64,000 bases of DNA from Candidatus Electryonea clarkiae (GTDB lineage Bacteria > Electryoneota > Electryoneia > Electryoneales > Electryoneaceae): the NCBI GenBank assembly GCA_030765455.1, contig JAVCCM010000051.1, positions 1-64,000 of the forward strand, written 5' to 3'. The position numbers were made by a program, and so were the translations under genes. Under the pieces are notes generated by a model. It made no database searches. It was not told the origin of the DNA and saw only the letters and a list, made by a program, of their open reading frames with translations. How positions within the stretch are numbered: the stretch's first letter is position 1; the number at the start of each line of letters is the position of its first letter. Below, piece by piece: positions 53,988 through 63,214 of the stretch.

Positions 53988-55712
53988 TTACTTCAACAAC
54001 ATCATCTTTCTTGTATCTCTAAAATCATCTCCCTGTAAACTGTAAAAATATAGTCCGGATGCTAGATTGTTCATATCTACAACAGTTTTATGAAAACCTG
54101 CATTCATTTTCCTGTCAATAATCGTCATCACTGATCGACCCATTAAATTGTAAATTTTTAGAGTTACGTGTGAATCCTTTGGCAGATCAAATCTAAGTGT
54201 CGCAATCGAGTTGAAGGGATTTGGGTAAATATTAGAGATCCTGAAGCCTGTTTCAATTACTTTTCCAAAGGGTTTTTCGACAAGATTTAATTGATCGTAA
54301 TAAAATGCTCCTATGTCTCTAATTGTACTATCAGGATCGAGGCTATCCGGTGAGCCCGCATCTATACAGGGAGAAACCGATTGAAGGCTAAAATCGTTAA
54401 CGTCTAAATTAGAAAATAGAGGATTTTTAAAAATATTATACGCCCTGTCGCAAGAATCACCATTTAAATTTACTGTGTTAATATTACCCAAACCACCTAT
54501 CAAAGTATCCCAACCTTCATGAATAAAAAAAGTATCCTCATTTACGTAAAAATCATTGTTAAACATGTTTGTTGATCCATACACAGTCAGGAAAACCCCG
54601 CCTTCACCCCGATTATAGGCAAATATTGAATTGGTAATAATACAACTGCCGTCTCCACTATAAAGCCCGCCTCCCCTCCCTGATGCTTCATTGTTAACAA
54701 CAGTACAATTACTTAAGAAAATTATATTATTATGGAAAATACCGCCTCCTTCTCCATAAGAAAAATTATCAGCCACCAGGCACCGGGTTAAAAAGTATAT
54801 TCCAACCAAACCTATACTCGTAATTCCACCTCCGTTTTCACTGTTAGTATTTCCGGATATTTCACAATCTATAATTCTCTGTTCAAAATCACTTTTTATT
54901 ATTCCACCGCCGTCATTGTTGCGAATAACACTATTGCTCAATATGGAGTTGAAAGCTTCGTCAAAAAAGATTCCACCCTGCTCATTTTCTTCAATAATGC
55001 AATGGTCAATTACAACATCAAATGTTGACCGGACAAAAAGACCACCGCCATATTCTTCGGCAGTGTTGTTTCTTATCGTACAATGATAAAATTCCGGTTC
55101 GCTGACTTCAGCGCAGAATATTCCGCTGGAATTGCTGCCTGAAACAACACAATATTCCATCTGGCAGCCAACAGATGAATACCGGTTAAAATTAATCCCG
55201 CCCCATGATTGCGCACCGTTATTTAATCGGAAGATGATACTATCCTCTTCAGTACCGTATGCTCTCAGAGTGCCACCATTGATATCGAAATTCACGTCAT
55301 CTTCGAACAGGAAAATTGCGCCAGATTCTATTTCGAGAGTAGTATAACTGGCTATATAGATGTCGTCTGTGACTATATAAGTAGTGTCTTCCAGAATACC
55401 GCTCAACTGACCCGAAATTCTTACCTGGGCGTTGGAGTAACCAGAAGTGGAAAGAATTAATAAAAAAGTAAAAATAAACCTGTAAAAAGTTTTCCCAGGG
55501 AAGTGTAGATAATTAAAAAATTGTGGAATGAAATAAGAAGATTGAAGTATGCCATGTGGCGGAGTAATAATACTTCTCAAAACTAAAATAATATTTTGAG
55601 AAATCAATTTTTGTCTATAACTCGTTTGGTAATCCTTCACAGCGCATCCGTTTATTAATATCATTAACAAGCATTGTTTGCGGGAAGAAAGATGATTGCC
55701 GGTTTGAATCAA
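53988..55712 (-). CDS. Right-handed beta-helix surface protein with T9SS type A sorting domain
   Basis: This secreted protein has a parallel beta-helix of about 300 residues (repeats such as 'CVVSGSNSSGIFC.', 'CTIRNNTAEEYGGGLFV', 'CLVADNFSYGEGGGIFHNN', 'CTVVNNEASGRGGGLYS'). A T9SS type A tail follows (YPNPFNSIATLRFDLP, IYNLMGRSV, SGLYFYSL, KMMLLK). The signal peptide lies about 77-96 residues into the longest frame (FYRFIFTFLLILSTSGYSNAQ), with no ATG, GTG or TTG directly before it. In-frame starts are ATG 55712, an internal ATG and a TTG at about residue 45. The N-terminus is therefore unsettled; the frame may hide a sequence error or an atypical start. A terminator follows. Confidence 0.82.
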   Translation of the reverse strand: MIQTGNHLSSRKQCLLMILINGCAVKDYQTSYRQKLISQNIILVLRSIITPPHGILQSSYFIPQFFNYLHFPGKTFYRFIFTFLLILSTSGYSNAQVRISGQLSGILEDTTYIVTDDIYIASYTTLEIESGAIFLFEDDVNFDINGGTLRAYGTEEDSIIFRLNNGAQSWGGINFNRYSSVGCQMEYCVVSGSNSSGIFCAEVSEPEFYHCTIRNNTAEEYGGGLFVRSTFDVVIDHCIIEENEQGGIFFDEAFNSILSNSVIRNNDGGGIIKSDFEQRIIDCEISGNTNSENGGGITSIGLVGIYFLTRCLVADNFSYGEGGGIFHNNIIFLSNCTVVNNEASGRGGGLYSGDGSCIITNSIFAYNRGEGGVFLTVYGSTNMFNNDFYVNEDTFFIHEGWDTLIGGLGNINTVNLNGDSCDRAYNIFKNPLFSNLDVNDFSLQSVSPCIDAGSPDSLDPDSTIRDIGAFYYDQLNLVEKPFGKVIETGFRISNIYPNPFNSIATLRFDLPKDSHVTLKIYNLMGRSVMTIIDRKMNAGFHKTVVDMNNLASGLYFYSLQGDDFRDTRKMMLLK

Positions 55713-55831
55713 TTATCATCTGAAACTTAATATATAGATAATTTATAAAGTTTGCAAGTAATTTTGTTCTGTTTACAAATTATTTCTGAATCCTCCCGCC
55801 AATATGCAATACAATACCTAACCTGGACAAT

Positions 55832-55911
55832 CCAAAACCAAAAAGATTACAGGATACAAGGATATTTAGGATAGACAGGATTTTCCTTTGCGCCTTTGCG
55901 TCTTAGCGTGA
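55832..55911. repeat. Dispersed repeat, copy 2 (inverted relative to 10174-10246)
   Basis: This matches the reverse complement of 10174-10246 over about 70 nt, with a 9-nt extra segment. It holds 'GATTACAGGATACAAGGATA' and 'GCGCCTTTGCGTCTTAGCG'. No coding content is seen. Confidence 0.75.
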
Positions 55912-56172
55912 GAAGATAATCGGAGGGTAATGACAAATATATATTTGAATGTGAAATACTTCGATGATTTTCTGCCGGATAAATTATAGATAGGTGGTCA
56001 TTCTAAATGAAAGAGAAGAATCTCGATCATCTTATATTGTTGTAATCCAGGAGATTGCTTCGTCGCTTCGCTTCCTCGCAATGACGGCGGTGGTTGATTT
56101 CCACAGGAGCTAATTATAGAGAATCAAATATCCGGGAAAGCGGTAATTCTCATAATTTGCGAAATCCAGTCT

Positions 56173-56247
56173 AAACGAGTATATTCAAACATTTGAATTT
56201 ATCCTGATTGGTTGACATATAATAGTTATTGATAATATTACTCGTTT
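56173..56247. promoter_or_regulatory. Promoter with bracketing inverted repeat, ecfT-purQ operon
   Basis: TTGACA (56212-56217) is followed after 17 nt by ATATTA (56235-56240), a sigma70-like arrangement about 90 bp upstream of ecfT. The pair AAACGAGTA (56173-56181) and TACTCGTTT (56239-56247) are exact inverted repeats around it. A 16-bp palindrome with centre CA, ATTCAAA/TTTGAAT (56183-56198), lies just upstream of the -35. These could be operator sites. Confidence 0.4.
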
Positions 56248-56266
56248 CAATATCGATTGATCATCG

Positions 56267-56288
56267 CCGGGACATCAAGCTGTCCCGG
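56267..56288. repeat. Strong hairpin in the ecfT leader
   Basis: CCGGGACA-TCAAGC-TGTCCCGG has a perfect 8-bp stem and lies 45 bp before the ecfT start. It may be a REP-like insertion or a transcript-leader structure. It is not a recognised riboswitch. Confidence 0.5.
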
Positions 56289-56333
56289 GCACCCAGGAAT
56301 GAAAAGAATTCTACTTTTGAAAGATACTAAAGG

Positions 56334-57098
56334 ATGTATATCAAGTCGGACGGTTTTTTAAACAGGTTTGATACCCGGGCAAAATTATCCGCAGCTTTTT
56401 TGCTTGCACTCTCGGCTTTGACTGTGCCCTGGGGACCAGGTATTATTGCTGTCTTTTTTATTTTAATTATTGCGATTATTGCAATGCATATTCCATTGGT
56501 GCGTCTTGCCGCCCCGATTATTCTATTGGGATGGATGTTTGTATTTACAATAATAATACACGGGTTTACGACTTCAGGACATATTCTCTGGGAAATCCCC
56601 AAAACCGAATTGATGCTTACGAAAGAGGGATTGATAAAGGGAATAATTATATCTTCAAGAGTTATGATGGCTACAGTGATACTGGGAATTATCGTCCTGA
56701 CTACAGACACTTTCGAGACTATCCAGGCTCTTGAATCGATGGCAAGACCTTTGAGGAAAATTGGTATCAATTTGCGTTCCACCGCTTTGGCATTGGCGCT
56801 GGCGTTACGGTTTGTACCTACTCTATATAATGAAGCAATTATATTAAAGAAGGCGCTCAAAGCGCGAGGATGGAATTCGCGCCGCAAAGGTTTAAAAAAA
56901 GTAACAGCCTGGCTGCCTATGATAATTCCACTGCTGGTAAATGGTCTTCGCCGATCGGATTATCTCGCTGACACACTCGTTATTCGGCGATACAATCCCG
57001 ATACACCCGGAACATCTATGAATCTTTCAAAGTGGGAGAAAGGCGAGACTATGCTTGTTATTATCTCACTTCTGCCATTTGCAGCGTGGTTAATATGA
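56334..57098 (+). CDS. ecfT: Energy-coupling factor (ECF) transporter transmembrane protein EcfT
   Basis: This 254-residue CbiQ/EcfT membrane protein scaffolds ECF-type vitamin or metal importers. It has five or six helices. The coupling segment after the main helices contains 'AIILKKALKARGW' (first Ala-Arg-Gly-type motif) and, later, 'RRSDYLADTLVIRRY', where the second motif reads IRR instead of ARG. The ECF ATPases (EcfA1/A2) that normally precede it are absent here, so they must be elsewhere or the protein works with other partners. It overlaps truA by 4 bp; ecfT followed by truA is a common gene order in Firmicutes too. Confidence 0.85.
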   Translation: MYIKSDGFLNRFDTRAKLSAAFLLALSALTVPWGPGIIAVFFILIIAIIAMHIPLVRLAAPIILLGWMFVFTIIIHGFTTSGHILWEIPKTELMLTKEGLIKGIIISSRVMMATVILGIIVLTTDTFETIQALESMARPLRKIGINLRSTALALALALRFVPTLYNEAIILKKALKARGWNSRRKGLKKVTAWLPMIIPLLVNGLRRSDYLADTLVIRRYNPDTPGTSMNLSKWEKGETMLVIISLLPFAAWLI

Positions 57099-57874
57099 GG
57101 ATCCGTCTGAACCTTGCATATGATGGAACGGAATACAAAGGATGGCAATTACAGCCTGAAGTTCCCACAATCCAAAATTCCCTGGAATACGCTCTTTCGA
57201 AAATGTTCAATGTGACCAGGATTGCAATAACCGGATCGGGACGTACTGATGCCGGAGTACATGCTGTTGGTCAAGTAGCACACGCCGATCTGCCGGTTGA
57301 GAGAGAAGAGAATGAAATTAAGCGGGGGTTGAATGCGCTGCTGCCGGATGATATCCAGGTACATGGTGTAATGAAAGTACCCGATTCGTTCCATGCTCGG
57401 TTCAGCGCAACGAAGAGAGTTTATGTATATCGCATTCTCGAAAAACACGATATTTTTAATAGACGATTTGCATGGCATCCACCTTTTCAATTCGATATCG
57501 CTTCAGCCGGCAAATTAGCTGAAAATTTTTTGGGATCGCATGATTTCCGGCAATTTTCGACACGCCCGGATAATATTGAATCAACTACTTGTTTTATAAA
57601 GGAAATTCAATTTTTTCAAACTGAGAGCGGCTGGTTATTCACAATATCCGCTGATCGCTTTCTCCGTAAGATGGTTCGTACAATTGTTGGGACATTACTG
57701 GAGGCATCTTCAGGTCTGATAGGCGAAACACAGCTTCGAGACTCTATAGATGGCGCAACCGGCAGGGTCGGCACACCTGCACCTCCGCAAGGTCTGGCAT
57801 TGTTTCGTGTACATTATGATATTGACGAGCCTGATCATATACCGGAATATTCAATTTGGAGAGAAAGTCCATGA
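57095..57874 (+). CDS. truA: tRNA pseudouridine(38-40) synthase TruA
   Basis: This 259-residue enzyme isomerises uridines 38-40 in the anticodon stem of tRNAs. It carries the catalytic motif [10 protein letters not shown] with Asp at residue 52, preceded by '[11 protein letters not shown]' and followed by '[14 protein letters not shown]' and '[15 protein letters not shown]', all TruA signatures. I start at ATG 57095, which overlaps the ecfT stop (ATGA), instead of an upstream in-frame ATG that would add 21 unrelated residues. Length and layout are normal. Confidence 0.95.
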   Translation: MRIRLNLAYDGTEYKGWQLQPEVPTIQNSLEYALSKMFNVTRIAITGSGRTDAGVHAVGQVAHADLPVEREENEIKRGLNALLPDDIQVHGVMKVPDSFHARFSATKRVYVYRILEKHDIFNRRFAWHPPFQFDIASAGKLAENFLGSHDFRQFSTRPDNIESTTCFIKEIQFFQTESGWLFTISADRFLRKMVRTIVGTLLEASSGLIGETQLRDSIDGATGRVGTPAPPQGLALFRVHYDIDEPDHIPEYSIWRESP

Positions 57875-58515
57875 AGTTATTTATCGACACTGCTGATGTT
57901 ACCGAAATTCGTGAAGCCGCAGCGCTTGGAGTGCTTGACGGTGTTACTACCAACCCATCACTGGCGGCAAAAACCGGGAGACCCTTCAGAGAGGTGCTTG
58001 ATGAAATCCTGTCATTGGTTGATGGACCTGTATCGGCGGAAGTTGTAGCTACTGATTATGAACCTATGCTGGATGAAGCACGAGAGCTTGCTGCCATTCA
58101 CAAAAATATTGTTGTTAAAATCCCTTTGATTTTCAATGGAATTAAAGCCACGAAGACTCTATCGGATGAAGGCATAAAGACAAATGTAACACTCTGTTTT
58201 TCGCCTATGCAGGCACTACTTGCTGCTAAAGCTGGGGCAAGTTATATAAGTCCTTTTGTTGGAAGATTAGACGATATCAGTCATGATGGTATGCAGTTGA
58301 TAGAGCAAATTGTAGAAATTTACAATAATTATGATTTTTCGACTGAGGTACTGGTTGCTTCAGTTCGTAATCCAATACACATGCTGCAGTCAGCATTGAT
58401 GGGCGCTGATGTTGCAACCGTACCTTTCAAGGTTATTATGCAACTGCTGAATCATCCTCTTACAGATAGTGGTCTCAAACAATTCCTCGCAGACTGGGAG
58501 AAAGTACCTGAATAA
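57871..58515 (+). CDS. tal: Transaldolase, TalC/fructose-6-phosphate-aldolase type
   Basis: This 214-residue short transaldolase of the pentose phosphate pathway, or a fructose-6-phosphate aldolase, shares the (beta/alpha)8 barrel. The start ([16 protein letters not shown]) and 'GVTTNPSL' are family signatures. The Schiff-base Lys is K83 in 'NIVVKIPL'. Starting at ATG 57871 gives the standard length and an ATGA overlap with truA. The residue choice that separates transaldolase from aldolase activity was not resolved. Confidence 0.92.
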   Translation: MKLFIDTADVTEIREAAALGVLDGVTTNPSLAAKTGRPFREVLDEILSLVDGPVSAEVVATDYEPMLDEARELAAIHKNIVVKIPLIFNGIKATKTLSDEGIKTNVTLCFSPMQALLAAKAGASYISPFVGRLDDISHDGMQLIEQIVEIYNNYDFSTEVLVASVRNPIHMLQSALMGADVATVPFKVIMQLLNHPLTDSGLKQFLADWEKVPE

Positions 58516-59786
58516 TGAAACGCCTGATCCTCTGGTTCATAATCGGTCTTCTAATTGGCGCCGGGAGTATGGGGCTGGTTCTGGTCGGCGCTTTTCTTGA
58601 GAGACAGAATGAAAATACGCTGTCCTCTGGAAACATCTCTGCTGCAGGATCAATACAGTCTTCAGAAAAGTCTGACTCAGCATCAATCAAATATATCCTG
58701 GATTCTGAGTCAAATGTAAAGAATGAGTTAAAATCTTTAATAAATAATGCCACATCATTGGGAAGAAATAATGCAATAACAAGAGTAATCCAGGATGTTT
58801 CTCCGGCAGTTGTTGGAATTAACGTTATCCAGGTTCGTGTTTACCAGAGATACGATCCTTGGTTTAACGATCCGTTAATGAACCATTTTTTTGGAATTCC
58901 CAAACGTCAGTTTGAACAGAAGGTTGAAAATCTTGGCTCAGGATTTATTATTTCTCCTGATGGATATGCCATAACTAATGAGCATGTCGTTCACCAGGCA
59001 TCCGAAATTATTGTGACGATGACCACTGGTGAAAAATTCCAGGCTAAACATGTAGGGTCCGACTACGATTGTGATATTGCCCTGTTGAAGATTGACGGTG
59101 ATGATTTTCCCTGGATCCCTGTATCCGAAGATAATGATGTAATGACTGGTGAATGGGCGATTGCCATCGGTAATCCTTTTGGGTTATTTCAGATTAACGA
59201 TAAACCTTCTGTATCAGTGGGAGTTATATCCGCCGTTGGTAGAGATTTTACAAGGCAGCTTGATGGCAGACTGTACCGGGGTATGATCCAGACCGATGCG
59301 GCAATCAATCCCGGTAACTCAGGCGGACCGCTTCTCAATATCCTGGGGAAAGTGATAGGTGTAAATGCTTTTATCTATTCACCAAGTCAAAGCAGTGGAT
59401 CTGTCGGTATCGGATTCGCAATCCCGGCTTACAAGCTGCGTGAGGTTGTAAAAGAACTTAAGGCACGTGAGGGAAAAGAGACACATTTCTGGACAGGTCT
59501 TGAAGTCCAGGGTATTGATCGTTGGATCGCCCAGAGTCTTGGATTCAACAGTATAGAAGGTGTCATTGTTACAAACGTGGACAGGGAGAGCCCGGCGGAC
59601 AAGGCAGGATTTATATCAGCCGATATCCTTTTTGAAATTGAGGGAACCAGGATTAGTAATACACTGGCAATAAAAAAATACTTTGACAACCGCGACCTGA
59701 GGGTTGGTGATGAGCTTGAAATGAAAGTATTCAGAAAAGGCAATGAAATCCCTGTTATGCTGAAACTGGAGGCGAGACCAAAGTGA
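58515..59786 (+). CDS. HtrA/Deg-family periplasmic serine protease with one PDZ domain
   Basis: This 423-residue protease is anchored by an N-terminal helix (ILWFIIGLLIGAGSMGLVLVGAF) and acts in the periplasm on misfolded proteins. The catalytic triad is H157 (NEHVV), D187 (DCDIALLKID) and S269 (NPGNSGGP). A single PDZ domain follows (EGVIVTNVDRESPADKAGF...). DegP and DegQ have two, so this resembles DegS or a one-PDZ HtrA. The ATG shares one base with the tal stop (TAATG), so the genes are coupled. Confidence 0.93.
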   Translation: MKRLILWFIIGLLIGAGSMGLVLVGAFLERQNENTLSSGNISAAGSIQSSEKSDSASIKYILDSESNVKNELKSLINNATSLGRNNAITRVIQDVSPAVVGINVIQVRVYQRYDPWFNDPLMNHFFGIPKRQFEQKVENLGSGFIISPDGYAITNEHVVHQASEIIVTMTTGEKFQAKHVGSDYDCDIALLKIDGDDFPWIPVSEDNDVMTGEWAIAIGNPFGLFQINDKPSVSVGVISAVGRDFTRQLDGRLYRGMIQTDAAINPGNSGGPLLNILGKVIGVNAFIYSPSQSSGSVGIGFAIPAYKLREVVKELKAREGKETHFWTGLEVQGIDRWIAQSLGFNSIEGVIVTNVDRESPADKAGFISADILFEIEGTRISNTLAIKKYFDNRDLRVGDELEMKVFRKGNEIPVMLKLEARPK

Positions 59787-61075
59787 TAAAACGATATTCC
59801 CGACCGGAAATCGATGCTGTCTGGACGGAACAGAATAAACTTGAATGCTGGTTGAAAGTTGAACTTGCAGTTTGCGAAGCATGGTCACGTCGAGGGAAAA
59901 TCCCACCTGAAGCACTTGCGGTGATTCAGCAAAAGGCGGGATTTGATCTGGAAAGAGTACAAACGATAGAAGAGACAGTCCGGCATGATGTTATTGCATT
60001 TCTCACCAGCGTAGCAGAACATGTAGGAGCTGAAGCTCGATATATTCATCTTGGAATGACATCATCAGACGTGCTGGATACTGCGCTCGCTTTACAGATC
60101 AAAGAAGCAGGAAGTATCCTACTTGAGGGATGCGGAAAGCTTAGAAAATCATTAGCTGAAAAAGCGAAAGAATTCAGGGATCTTCCAGCAATCGGAAGAT
60201 CACACGGAATTCATGCAGAACCGGTTGTTTTCGGGTTGAGATTCGCTCGTTTTTACGAACAGCTCACCAGGGCAACGACAAGGCTTGAAAATGCATGGAA
60301 AACAGTTTGTGTTGGCAAGCTGTCCGGTGCAGTTGGATGTTATGTTCACCTCGATCCCGAGATGGAAGAAGAGGTAATGAACACACTGGAACTCGGTGTC
60401 GCGCCTATATCGTCACAAGTAGTATCACGTGATCGCCATGCTGATTTTCTTGCAGCCATCGCTCTCACTGGAGCTGTACTTGAGAGTATTGCTATCGAAA
60501 TTCGTCACCTTCAAAGAACGGAAGTCGGTGAGGCAAGAGAGGGATTCTCAAAGGGTCAAAAAGGTTCATCCGCAATGCCCCACAAACGAAATCCCATCGA
60601 CTCAGAGAAGATTTCAGGGATGGCGCGATTGCTTCGAGGAAATATGCATGTTGCATTTGAAAACATCGCTCTATGGCATGAGAGAGACATTTCGCATTCG
60701 TCAGTTGAACGTGTTATCTTCCCTGATAGTACAATTGCACTCGACTACCTGCTTTCACTTACGAAAAAGGTTGTCGATAACCTGGTGGTTGACCGCGAAA
60801 AGATTGCAGCCAATTTGGAGATTACGGGGGGAGCGATATCGTCTGAAGGATTATTGCTCGAAATGATAGAACAGGGAATGAGCCGGGAAGATGCATATGC
60901 GATTGTGCAGAAAATTGCTCATGAAGCTCTTGAGAATAAAGAAAATATGCTCGAAGCTGCGTTGAAAGAATCTCAACTGGTAGAACTTATTGGTGAAGAT
61001 AAAATTCGTCGCACTTTCGATATTGATCATACATTGAGAAATGTTGATTTTATTTACAAACGAATGGGATGGTAG
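59783..61075 (+). CDS. purB: Adenylosuccinate lyase PurB
   Basis: This 430-residue enzyme splits SAICAR to AICAR and adenylosuccinate to AMP in purine synthesis. It shows the fumarase/aspartase superfamily signature GSSAMPHKRNP near residue 263, 'GMTSSDVLDTALALQI' with the TSxD substrate loop, and the catalytic 'SHGIHAEP' His region. The start is GTG 59783 overlapping the htrA stop (GTGA). Length is normal. Confidence 0.95.
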   Translation: MIKRYSRPEIDAVWTEQNKLECWLKVELAVCEAWSRRGKIPPEALAVIQQKAGFDLERVQTIEETVRHDVIAFLTSVAEHVGAEARYIHLGMTSSDVLDTALALQIKEAGSILLEGCGKLRKSLAEKAKEFRDLPAIGRSHGIHAEPVVFGLRFARFYEQLTRATTRLENAWKTVCVGKLSGAVGCYVHLDPEMEEEVMNTLELGVAPISSQVVSRDRHADFLAAIALTGAVLESIAIEIRHLQRTEVGEAREGFSKGQKGSSAMPHKRNPIDSEKISGMARLLRGNMHVAFENIALWHERDISHSSVERVIFPDSTIALDYLLSLTKKVVDNLVVDREKIAANLEITGGAISSEGLLLEMIEQGMSREDAYAIVQKIAHEALENKENMLEAALKESQLVELIGEDKIRRTFDIDHTLRNVDFIYKRMGW

Positions 61076-61108
61076 CACATGGAATCTGATAACAAGGGAG
61101 AATTTAAT

Positions 61109-61819
61109 ATGGAGAAAAGGGATCTACTTTACGAGGGGAAAGCGAAGATTCTTTATTTGACTGAGGACACAGACTTACTTATACAGATGTTCAAAGACGA
61201 ACTCACGGCTTTCAACGGAACGAAAAAAGGTTCTTTTGATGGAAAAGGCGAAATCTGCAATGCCATCTCCACATACCTTTTCGAGTATCTTGAGAATTAC
61301 CACGTTCTCACCCATTTCGTCAGCAAGTCAACCGATACCGAGATGGTTGTCAAAAGGTTGGAAATGATTCCTATTGAAATTGTTGTCCGTAATATAGCTA
61401 CAGCGAACCTCTCCAAGACTTACAATCTCGCTGAAGGTGATGTCCTTCAGTATCCGATTATTGAATATTTCCTCAAAGACGATCAACTGGGTGATCCCAT
61501 GATTAATGAGCACCATGCTTATGCTATGGGATATGCAACACCTGAAGAAATGCGTATGATCTCAAGGGTAGCCTCAAAGGTTAACGCAATTTTTAAGTCC
61601 TTCTTTGATCGTCGCGGGTTATTGCTTGTCGATTTCAAACTTGAATTTGGAAAATTGGCAAAAAATCTTCTGATTGGCGATGAAATTACTCCTGATACTT
61701 GCAGGATATGGGATAAAAAAACCAACAAAAAAATGGACAAAGACCGTTTCAGATATGACATGGGGCAAGTGGACAAGGTATATAATGAGCTTAAAGACCG
61801 AATCCTGAGTGCAGGCTGA
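61109..61819 (+). CDS. purC: Phosphoribosylaminoimidazole-succinocarboxamide synthase PurC
   Basis: This 236-residue ATP-dependent ligase joins CAIR and Asp. Family features are 'LLYEGKAKILY', 'DELTAFNGTKKGSFDGKG', 'IEIVVRNIATANLSK' and 'LLLVDFKLEFGK', 'GDEITPDTCRIWD'. I choose ATG 61109, preceded by GGGAGA at proper distance, giving the usual length; ATG 61079 would add ten residues with no family match. It is followed by psd after 2 bp. Confidence 0.95.
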   Translation: MEKRDLLYEGKAKILYLTEDTDLLIQMFKDELTAFNGTKKGSFDGKGEICNAISTYLFEYLENYHVLTHFVSKSTDTEMVVKRLEMIPIEIVVRNIATANLSKTYNLAEGDVLQYPIIEYFLKDDQLGDPMINEHHAYAMGYATPEEMRMISRVASKVNAIFKSFFDRRGLLLVDFKLEFGKLAKNLLIGDEITPDTCRIWDKKTNKKMDKDRFRYDMGQVDKVYNELKDRILSAG

Positions 61820-61821
61820 TC

Positions 61822-62517
61822 ATGTTCGCTCCGGAGGGATTGGGTTTTATTGCTATACCACTTGGACTATTAATAGTCTTTGTGATTCTGGCGCTCAAAA
61901 AGAAGCGTTTGTCATGGATTCTATTATCTGTATTATCCCTCATTGTGTCGATAATGATGTTGTTTTTTTTTCGGGATCCTGCTCGAGAACTACCGGATTC
62001 AGCGTCAATCGTAGCTCCAACTGACGGGCTTGTTGTGTCAATCGATTCCACCTCAACCGGGGGAATCCGTGTAGCAGTATTTCTATCTTTGTTTGACGTC
62101 CACGCTATTCGTTCGCCGGTAAGTGGTAAGATTGCTTCTGCTGAAGATTTTCCCGGTAAATTTCACCCTGCTTATGCTCCCGAATCCAGTATAGAAAATG
62201 AACATGTTCGAATTGAGATCGACACTCCTGACGGTATTATTGTCATGCGTGTTATTGCCGGAATGGTAGCGAGAAGAATAGTCTGTCATCTAAAACCCGG
62301 TGAACAAGTATTTCCTGGGAAACGCGCAGGGTTTATTCGCTTCGGTTCCAGGTCTGAACTCGAATTCCCTCCCGGATTTGTCTCGGCTATTAAGACAGGT
62401 GACAGGCTTATTGGGGGCGTAACTCAATTGGGATCGTTTCAACTCAATACCGATCAGAATCCGAAACCAGGTGACCTGAAGTCAGAGATATCAACGCCGG
62501 AGGCAGATGGTGCGTAA
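61822..62517 (+). CDS. psd: Phosphatidylserine decarboxylase proenzyme
   Basis: This 231-residue proenzyme makes phosphatidylethanolamine from phosphatidylserine. Two hydrophobic segments anchor it (GFIAIPLGLLIVFVIL, ILLSVLSLIVSIMMLFFF). 'APTDGLV' and 'SLFDVHAIRSPVSGK' are family motifs. The self-cleavage site is G175-S176 in 'IRFGSR', where the Ser becomes the pyruvoyl group. This is the short psd class. It starts 2 bp after purC and overlaps pssA by 11 bp. Confidence 0.93.
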   Translation: MFAPEGLGFIAIPLGLLIVFVILALKKKRLSWILLSVLSLIVSIMMLFFFRDPARELPDSASIVAPTDGLVVSIDSTSTGGIRVAVFLSLFDVHAIRSPVSGKIASAEDFPGKFHPAYAPESSIENEHVRIEIDTPDGIIVMRVIAGMVARRIVCHLKPGEQVFPGKRAGFIRFGSRSELEFPPGFVSAIKTGDRLIGGVTQLGSFQLNTDQNPKPGDLKSEISTPEADGA

Positions 62518-63214
62518 TATTCCGATGTATATAACTGCCATGAATGCCATCAGTGGTATAGTTGCGATATATATGGCTTATAAAGGTCATTATGGTCTGT
62601 CAATGTGGTGTTTTGTGGTAGCAGCAATTTTCGATGGCATGGATGGATGGGTAGCGCGACGCCTGAAAGTTGAAAGATTAGCCGGTGCAAATGCTGATAT
62701 GGCGGCAGACCTGATTTCTTTCGCCATTGCACCAACAGCTATTCTTATTATTATCAGTAACAACCAATGGGGGTTATGGGCTGCACTCTTCTTTTGTGCT
62801 ATGATCATATTGCGGCTGATCAGATACAGGCTTATGCCTATGCCTGCAGGTGTTTATCTTGGATTACCTTCGCCGGTGGCAGCAACGCCGGTTGTGGCTG
62901 CAGTATTGATGGCGGTTCAGGTGGGAAACAATATGTTGTTCCCCATAATAATAACAGTTGTAGCCGGAATATTAGCAATTGTTCCGATTCAATTCCCAGC
63001 ATGGCGTCATGTTTCCATCAAAAGCATTCCAAAGTGGATTCGTGCGATCTACTTTTCAAGTTGCATTATTTGCCTGTTCATCTTTACAGAAGAGACGGTT
63101 CTGGCTACTCACCTGGTTTATATTATTGTCAGCCCATTACTTTTAGCGGCATATATTTCAAAAAATAGTGAACTAACTCCCGAGGAGGCTCGCCTTCATG
63201 ATAGTAATCGTTGA
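62507..63214 (+). CDS. pssA: CDP-diacylglycerol--serine O-phosphatidyltransferase PssA
   Basis: This 235-residue integral membrane enzyme makes phosphatidylserine from CDP-diacylglycerol and Ser. It has the CDP-alcohol phosphatidyltransferase motif DG-x2-AR-x8-G-x3-D-x3-D exactly (D46 onward), preceded by 'FDGMDGW', and several helices. Together with psd it gives the two-step pathway to phosphatidylethanolamine. It overlaps psd (11 bp) and purS (17 bp). Confidence 0.93.
   Translation: MVRNIPMYITAMNAISGIVAIYMAYKGHYGLSMWCFVVAAIFDGMDGWVARRLKVERLAGANADMAADLISFAIAPTAILIIISNNQWGLWAALFFCAMIILRLIRYRLMPMPAGVYLGLPSPVAATPVVAAVLMAVQVGNNMLFPIIITVVAGILAIVPIQFPAWRHVSIKSIPKWIRAIYFSSCIICLFIFTEETVLATHLVYIIVSPLLLAAYISKNSELTPEEARLHDSNR

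Larger units (their letters stand above)
55713..56333. other. Repeat-rich intergenic region before the ecfT operon
   Basis: These 621 bp lie between divergent genes. They contain the second copy of a dispersed repeat (55832-55911), a REP-like piece (GCTTCGTCGCTTCGCTTCCTCGCAATGAC type, 56056-56083), a hairpin at 56267-56288 and a candidate promoter at 56212-56240. A 20-codon frame starting at ATG 56299 and overlapping the start of ecfT out of frame could be a leader peptide, but nothing else supports it. Confidence 0.5.

Noticed and set aside
56299..56360. 20-codon frame overlapping the ecfT start as a leader peptide
   Set aside because: It lacks a clear ribosome site or attenuator structure downstream; noted only as a possibility.
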